Source of the DNA: Phoronis australis
Taxonomy: Eukaryota > Phoronida > Phoronidae
Length of the DNA stretch: 64,000 nucleotides
NCBI GenBank assembly: GCA_002633005.1
Contig: NMRA01000234.1
Coordinates: 1 to 64,000, forward strand
Direction: 5' to 3'
In this document: positions 57,488-64,000 of the stretch, piece after piece
How the letters are laid out: each line of letters opens with the position of its first letter
How positions within the stretch are numbered: the first letter of the stretch is position 1
The notes under the pieces: generated by a model
What the model was told of the DNA's origin: nothing
Seen by the model: the letters and a program-made list of their open reading frames with translations, nothing else
Databases searched by the model: none
Program-made: the position numbers and the translations under genes

Positions 57488-58270
57488 ATTATGATGTGCC
57501 CACTTATGTGGTTGCATGTTGCAGTCAACTATGTTTTGGCGTCCAGCATCCGCTATTGAATCTCATAATCCCCTTGCAGGACTCTAATGAGATTGAACAG
57601 GTGCGTTCCTAATTGTTGACGACAGAAGACGAATGTTTCGGACTTATCTACCTACTGCTGTGCAATTTTAGGTTTTTACGTTATTTTTGTATCTTCAAAG
57701 TTCCTTGATCGATTTTGGGCAGCTACATATTTTATTTGGGTGCATATTGCTGTTGTCTTTGTGGGGACATCACACATGCAGCATTGCTGCTGTTAATTCC
57801 CTAAACCCCACGCAGCATTTTAGTAAAGATTTGGCAGATGTGTTCCCAATGTCTGTGATGACGGATGACTACCATGGGTCCCCCTAGTGGAAATTCCCTT
57901 TGCCTTTGCATGTTTGTTGTCTCTAGGTGGATTTTTATGTGCCTACGTATTTGTATTTGGATGCGTCTCTGTACTCCAAAAGTTCAAAAGTCCAGATGTT
58001 CGATCGTCCAAAAATCATAAGAGCTATAGTCTGAAGGTTCTATCTGTGTCACCCTCTAGTGGTGATTTTGTTTATTTAGGTTCATATCCAAATGTCCACA
58101 ATCCTTTGAATGAGCTTTGTGAAATTTGGCAGACGTGTTTCTATGGAGCTCAATAACAATGATAAATTTGGGACTGATCTGAATACAGGTGTGACCCTTA
58201 ATGGCATTTTTTTCGCATTTGCCTCTATATTTCGGAGTTCATCCTGGATGCATTTTCAAGAAATTCAGCC
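57488..58270. repeat. Degenerate fold-back repeat copy
   Basis: It opens with ATGTGCCCACTTATGTGGTTGC. It carries the family boxes ccccctagtggaaatt (about 57879) and ccctctagtggtgatt (about 58053). No clear right end. Confidence 0.6.
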
Positions 58271-58379
58271 AAGAAGTTACTGTTAAGGAGGCAACTGCGC
58301 CTTTGCATTTTCGGAGGAGAACATCAATTCAAAAGTGGCACAAGAAAATGCTGCAAGGTTTATTGGGGTTACAAAATCG

Positions 58380-60756
58380 AAAGTAGTGCAAAAAATACAC
58401 GCATTGCGTGCTGCTTAAGTTGATCGAGACATGGAATTCTATTGTGGTAAGAAATGGAGTATAACGCCTACGGTATTCGATTTCATTTTAGCCAACCAAA
58501 CAAGACAAAAGTGCAGCTTTATAATTATTGAGAAATGTCAGCTGCAGACACTGGCACTGCTTCATATGTTTTAGAGGTAACTAGACCAATCAATGGGCTT
58601 GTCTTGTGTTGTCGTGGTTTTCCTTTCATGAATCGATGAGATATATTTAATCGGATGTCCCAAAAAGTCTAAAACATTGTCAATCAAACGCAGTTTGAAT
58701 TCTACTGATTGCATTTTTATTGTGTTCAATCAATGCCTTTTAGCAGCCACATTCGTTAAATGATGACTGCACAAGTTGTGATAGGGTTTGCAGCATAATG
58801 GACAATTTCTGCCATCACAACAGCAAGGGATACCTCTACTGTGACTGAGAAAGTGAACAAGAAAAAAATGAGATAAAACATGGTAAGAACTTGCAGGTAG
58901 TGGTAAGAGTATGATTTGAACGATTGGATCGCAAACCTAAAGGTGGAAGACACTGGACGTGAAAGCGGACTTGACAAGATTTTATTGAATCCGTAAGTTT
59001 GCTAATAAAAAATAATTGCTGTGCGTAGCATTGTTATCAGTGTTGGAAGCTGCACTGGCATCTTCGTTGATGTTGGTGTCAGTGTTGTTAACAACGTCAC
59101 TGGTGAACTTGTCTTCAAAATTGTTGTGAGTTGTGGGTGTTGTTGTATATAGTATATCCGGCTTCATCATCGTACTCCTTTTCAGTCGATTTCTGTGAAG
59201 GCCGCTGCTCCATCAGAGTGCTTTCTTAGTTATGTTTTATTTCAGTTTCATCCTGCCTCGACATCTTCATCTCACAAATTTTGCTAAAATACCTTGTGCA
59301 CATTGATGCTTATTTGAATCAGTTAAAACACACTTTGCTCATATTGGTGGACATTGAGTGTCACGGTTTGTTTATAGATATTGCTTTGTATTATTTTTTC
59401 ATTTATTATTAGTTATGCAAGCCCTTAGAAAAATTCCAAATTTTGCTAACTTTGGAACATAATATCTCAGAAGTAGCTGATTATATTCATGAGAAACTTT
59501 CAGTTGTTCCCCTTTATGCAACATTATCTAAAATGCTTTAAGGATTTTGCAAATATTCTACTTTTGCATGAAGGGCTATTAAGAAATAAGACTTTCATGA
59601 TGCTTAAAATGAACACGATGAGTCATGTAATTTATGCTGTAGTTTTGTTACCAATTTAGAAAGTACCTTTCTTTTTTGTTAAATTTTGCTAAAAAGAATG
59701 ATCACGTGACCCAATTAACAGCATGTTGGTAAGAAGTCAAAAATGAAACTTTCAGTTATACTTTTACTGAATTACTAATTTGCATATATTTGACTAGATG
59801 CGCAGACTTGTATTGCCTTATATAACCTTAATACAGTGAGTCATCATTAAGCATTAAAGTTTTCTAGTTAAAATTTTTCAAGACATGGGAACCTTGTTGT
59901 GTATAATCAGTGTCTAAATGTATTTCATGACTATGGTCCAGTTTTAAGCTAATGAGGCAAGTTTTTTAATGCTATTGCTATTCTTTCATGAGAATATTCA
60001 GTTAAAATTTTCAGTATAAACATTTCAATATAACATTGTTAATATAAGGATTGCCCTTGTTACTGCACTGTATTTATAAGTGAAGTTCCCTTCTACCGGT
60101 ATATCTGGAGCCATTGCATGTATAATTTGATGTCAAATTTTTGATGCAGGGAGTTTTAAAAATTAGCTTGTATTGAGTGATGGCACCTGCAATTGAGTTA
60201 TGACGTATCTGGAATTGAGTGATGACATAGCTGTAATCGAGTTGTGCCAAATTTGTTTTTTTTTAATGTATTTCAGTTGCTTTGAATTTCATTTCTTCGC
60301 CAGTTTCCATTTTGGTTTTAAACCTGTTAATCATGGAAATTGGCTGTTAAATATTAGACATTTTGCTATCTTTTTGTCATCACATAGTGTTTGAATTTTT
60401 ATGTTTGCCTTTCTTCTGGGGCATGTAATGGGATAACAGCAACAACAAGTAGAGGCTGAATGGACATTATATACATTGCCTGGGAATGTCTATTGTTATG
60501 TTATGAGCCTTTTCACTATTTGTATTGAAACCACTTACTAAGTGCTACCTAGCTCATTTGTTCACATCTCTGACTGGCGCACAATACACCATTATGAGAC
60601 TATGTTTTACTTTATATAATTCTTAGGTGGTTTGTAAAGCTGTAATAGAAAGCCAATTTGGTGCAAGGGTATCTTAAAACAGATTTATTTTTGAAGCTTA
60701 ATGGGAGTTACCTACTGAATGTAACTCACTACTGAGTACCTTAGGAGTGAATAAAG
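58380..60756. other. Mostly featureless AT-rich stretch before the 3'-edge gene
   Basis: Apart from the possible minus-strand exon at 58756-58999 I see no coding or repeat structure. The part just before 60757 should contain the promoter and 5' leader of the following gene, but no distinct motif stands out. Confidence 0.4.
58756..58999 (-). CDS. Possible minus-strand terminal exon with hydrophobic C-terminus
   Basis: On the minus strand an acceptor-like tract (ttttttattag) precedes an open frame of about 80 codons ending in TAA at 58756. An AATAAA follows about 40 bases downstream. The last 50 residues are strongly hydrophobic (MFYLIFFLFTFSVTVEV), so a membrane segment is plausible. No upstream exon was found, and it may be chance. 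Confidence 0.2.
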
Positions 60757-60807
60757 ATGCAATCCACTTATTCTAAAGTACGAAGTGGATCTCCGAGGTT
60801 ATCTAGG
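60757..60807 (+). CDS. Putative first coding exon of the 3'-edge gene
   Basis: ATG at 60757 opens 17 codons (MQSTYSKVRSGSPRLSR) ending at AGG|gtgagt, phase 0. That matches the phase of the next exon at 61520. An in-frame TGA lies three codons upstream of the ATG, consistent with a true start. The peptide is basic and Ser-rich with no signal peptide, so an intracellular product is likely. The exon is short, so the call rests on donor, phase and start alone. Confidence 0.5.
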
Positions 60808-61519
60808 GTGAGTATTGTGTGTTCACTTTTGTTATTGGACGTATTACAGGATAATATTACAACTCTGTGCAAACGTTGAAGTATGTGGACATCAAGTGTC
60901 ATTTATAGGCTTTTGTCAAATTACTGTGTGTGATGATAGCCCCCCCCTTCAGATTATGTCCGAGTTGACAGACATGCCGCGGTTGAATTTCCAGTAAAAC
61001 AAGGGATGTGAGGTTTATAACTTTTATTGTAATGTGGAAAACATTATGTGAATATAAAAATGGTTTCACAGCAATGAGAAGACGGAAAGTTCACCCCAGA
61101 GTGGACATGAAAAAGTGATCAACATATTAACCCATTTGTGGTAAGGCTTATACAGAAGATGTAGAGAAATTGTTATTTACTGTTAAAATTGTTCAATTTG
61201 TGACAAGAAAAATTTTTTTTCAATTTTTTCAGTTTATATCTTCAACAGATGTGTTAAAATTGTGTACCAGCTGGTGTTCGGTGATTGTTGCTCAGATAAA
61301 ATGATATACTATTGACTATTTTGAAATGTCAAATCTGAGATTCCAGTTTTCTACCACATTGTGTTTTTGCAAAATTCTTACTGTAGATATGTTTCTGGCT
61401 GTAGGTACCATAATTCTTCACCCGTTTAGCAAAAGTTATGGCAAACAAGTGAAATCATTTCTGTTCTTAGCTTGTTTTGTAGTGTGAAGATGTCATGATA
61501 ATAATGTTTCTCTTGTCAG

Positions 61520-61927
61520 TTTCATGTATCCAAAGTCGATGAGTCATCAAAACTGAGGGACTCACATGTTGAAGACGTAATATTCAGTCCAAGAAAACTA
61601 AGTGTGTCCTCATCAAGTGATGAAGATGAGGAAAGTGGGACGGGTGCGAAGTCATACAATGGCACTGGTGTTCTTAGAACGCAACCAGTTGACCCTGCTC
61701 TTGGTATTGAGGTCAAGATTGATAGTGAGTCGGATAACACAGATGGCAGACCTGATGGTAAAGTAGAACTGACCCCAAGGAAGAAGAAGGTGATGTTTAA
61801 AGCTGTGGCGACCAAGAACGGATCTGCGATGGCTAATGAAAGTCAAACATCACCAAGAGAGACTGACTCTGACAACGACACTCTTACTCAGGGTAGTGTC
61901 ACCAGACTGCTGTCTCAGAAGTTTGTT
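61520..61927 (+). CDS. Internal exon: acidic, serine-rich, probably disordered protein
   Basis: The acceptor is tttctcttgtcag and the donor is TTTGTT|gtgagt; 136 codons, phase 0 to 0. It holds a phosphorylation-prone acidic run (SVSSSSDEDEE), another Ser/Asp patch (IDSESDNTD), a basic cluster (PRKKKVMFK) and an end reading VTRLLSQKFV. With the preceding exon the junction reads SRFHVSKV, which fits an RFxV docking motif. No globular domain is evident and I do not recognise the gene. Confidence 0.8.
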
Positions 61928-62525
61928 GTGAGTTGAAATTTTCTGATTCTACCAAGAGAGTAATTGCTACAAATTTTGAATTTCTTAATTTGATTCATTC
62001 TACCCATGCCTTTACAAAGAGTACTTAATGGTCATCTGTGCTTCAGATTCACATATGACATCACAGGTTCAAATAGGCAGGCTTTTAATATTCTTGACTT
62101 GTAAACAGAAAAAGAAACTTTCAACAATAAAAATGCGAGTCTGTTTTAATGATTTTCCCAAAGATCATTCTTAGTGAACCAAGTGGTTTTTCATTTTTCA
62201 TCTGAATATAAATATTGCCATATATGATAAGCTTGCAAAACTTGTTACATATATTTCGATGGAGGAGTGAAATTTGAATACTCATTTTTGTATACTTAAA
62301 ATCTGCTTAAATCAGATCCATTCAAACTAAAAGATTTTATCCCAGCTAGAGTTTGCTGTACATTATAAACAGGATTGATGAAATTAACTTTCTGCAGAAC
62401 ATTGTCCAAGTTTTGCAAAAATACAACTTACGAAGGTCTAACTTATACATGCGAGTTTCAGCGCTCAAGAGCCAAATAGACATTAAACTTTTATTTGTTC
62501 GTGACATTTTAATTTTAGGCATTTT

Positions 62526-62707
62526 ATGTGCCCTTCACACGCATGCAATATTTGTTCCTGTTGAGGGGAGCATCGCTGACTTGCTTTGCACCTCCTATAG
62601 GCTATTTAAAGTTGGAAATTTTTAGCATAATGATCATCCGTCGTATCTTTGCTGTGTCCTATGCACACAGTGGGTGCACATTCAACTCTCTGTGTTGCTC
62701 TGGTTCA
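62526..62707. repeat. Short fold-back element copy
   Basis: It runs from ATGTGCCCTTCACACGCATGCA to cacagtgggtgcacattcaactctctgtgttgctctgg, the two ends of the family with a very short body. It lies in the intron between exons 61520 and 62810. Confidence 0.6.
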
Positions 62708-62809
62708 GCAAAATAAGAACATTGTTAGTGTCCCGTTCATATTTGGAGACTGAAGTTCAGGTTTGTGTGTAAGTAATACATGATAATTTTATGTCGACTC
62801 CATGTGCAG

Positions 62810-62917
62810 CACAAGTGGAGAGAATATGTGGCGAGTCGCCCAACTATAGAGGAAGAACCTGCCAGCATTGATACAAAGTCACTCAAGCCATTGAAGTATC
62901 TGTCTTCAAAGTTCGAG
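62810..62917 (+). CDS. Internal exon of the 3'-edge gene
   Basis: The acceptor is tccatgtgcag and the donor is TTCGAG|gtagga; 36 codons, phase 0 to 0. It begins HKWREYVASRP and ends KYLSSKFE, echoing the LSQKF at the end of the previous exon. The LS-x-KF pair may be a short repeated motif. The gene continues past the window. Confidence 0.75.
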
Positions 62918-63685
62918 GTAGGATGCTCCTTTTCATTACTAAATTCATTGACATTATTTCAGATATGAGAAGAACAAGCTAAAGTTTTGGACAATTAACA
63001 ATTTTTTGCTCCAAAAGTAATATTAACGATGCAATGGAACACACAATAGCTTTATTTTGAATGAATCAATGTTTTTCTATGCTACTAAGAATATGCTTGT
63101 GTTTGGAAAAACTCGTTGAAGCATCTCAGATTGTCAGAGCAGTACAGCTACTTAGTGTACTTTGTTGTATTGGGAGAGATCTACATGTAAAATATGTGGA
63201 TACAGGTGTAATCATTGGTGGGAATAAACCCTTCTTGCTAACATGTGGGGTGTTGCTAGCCAATGCCTAAGCACGCTTAAGCCAGACTGTGACTACCCCA
63301 TCCTATCAATAATTCGCACTTCTGAAGAAAACCTATTTTCTAATTTCTCTTATAATGCATCAATTTTAAAAATTTAAAGACCACTGGTATTTACTTTTCA
63401 ATTTTAAATAGTCATGTTGGCAGTTTGCCTTACTTATCGTTAAACAGGCGTGTTGGTTTACGACCGCATTTACTCTCATCCAATACGCATTTAGCCAAGC
63501 TTACTTCAATCTGTGACAGCTCGTTCAAGCTTTTGATGTTAAGGGGAATAATCGCTGGATACTCTAGGGTGAATATTGCATGTGCTTTTTCGTCTACTTG
63601 CATGTAAATCCTGTTAGAGTAAGAGTTACCTAATGTAATTGAATTTGACAAGAACATTTAATTTACTTTTGAGTGTAGACCTATA
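62918..63685 (+). other. Intron of the 3'-edge gene, no exon seen
   Basis: AT-rich; the ORFs at 63061-63270 and 63425-63607 lack paired splice sites in a compatible phase. It ends at the MITE. Confidence 0.4.
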
Positions 63686-64000
63686 GCCACATTTACACAA
63701 GAGACAGCTGACACATAACAGCTAACTCGGAACAGCTAATTGGGTGCAAGTGACAGCCAGGTTTTGACACCAGCTTGATAGACAGTTTCAGCTACACGTC
63801 TAAACACAACTTCGGCTGGGTGGAAAGGGATCATCTTTCAATGCGCTTCCATTTGTTCAGTGGTGCGCTGGCATTCCACGTGATTTGGAAATTCGCTATC
63901 TTTTATGCGAGCATGCGCAGACAGTCTTCTTGTAAATGACTCGTGCTGATCCAGTATGCGATCTAATGTCGTGTAAATGTGACTCAAGTGGAGCAAGTTG
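63686..64000. mobile_element. MITE, copy 2, cut by the window edge
   Basis: It starts GCCACATTTACACAAGAGAC and follows copy 1 (50986-51396) through the shared inner phrase gggatcatctttcaatgc. The right end is outside the window. Confidence 0.75.

Overview
The window is intron-rich animal DNA. Small exons with consensus GT..AG junctions sit among long AT-rich introns full of dispersed and tandem repeats. The domain repertoire (PSI, VWD, EGF, cadherin) and the repeat types suggest a marine invertebrate, possibly a deuterostome such as a hemichordate, echinoderm or amphioxus; the phylum is a weak inference. There is no bacterial or viral gene content. One N at 43852 shows that this is draft assembly sequence.

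Region 1 (1-42690, + strand) is most of one large gene. I could chain 27 exons whose reading phases all agree, from 191 to the stop at 41957-41959. They encode 2,092 residues; the start codon and signal peptide lie upstream of the window. Domain order: PSI-like cysteine modules, a long beta-rich region I cannot name (with a furin-like site and a cationic segment), a cysteine-dense region, an EGF module, a VWD domain, ten EGF modules, two cadherin repeats, a Ser/Thr-rich mucin-like stalk, one membrane helix and a short tail with an NPTY motif. This is a large cell-surface adhesion or receptor protein. The poly(A) signal is at 42667.

Region 2 (42690-51400) has no host exon that I can see. It holds transposon debris: fold-back repeats, an L1-like LINE on the minus strand, a remnant of another transposon-type protein, a G-run inverted-repeat element and a MITE.

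Region 3 (51446-56390, + strand) is a second copy of the gene's last two exons, with intact reading frame and compatible phase. No other EGF exons lie upstream of it. It is therefore best read as an alternative 3' end of the Region 1 gene, swapping the stalk, membrane helix and tail, or as an orphan duplicate. Its single intron holds a CpG-rich block and a long first-exon-like ORF (53966-54484) that belongs to something else.

Region 4 (56400-64000) holds repeats, a possible minus-strand terminal exon (58756-58999), and the 5' part of another + strand gene (exons 60757-60807, 61520-61927, 62810-62917). That gene encodes an acidic, serine-rich, probably intracellular protein and continues beyond the window.
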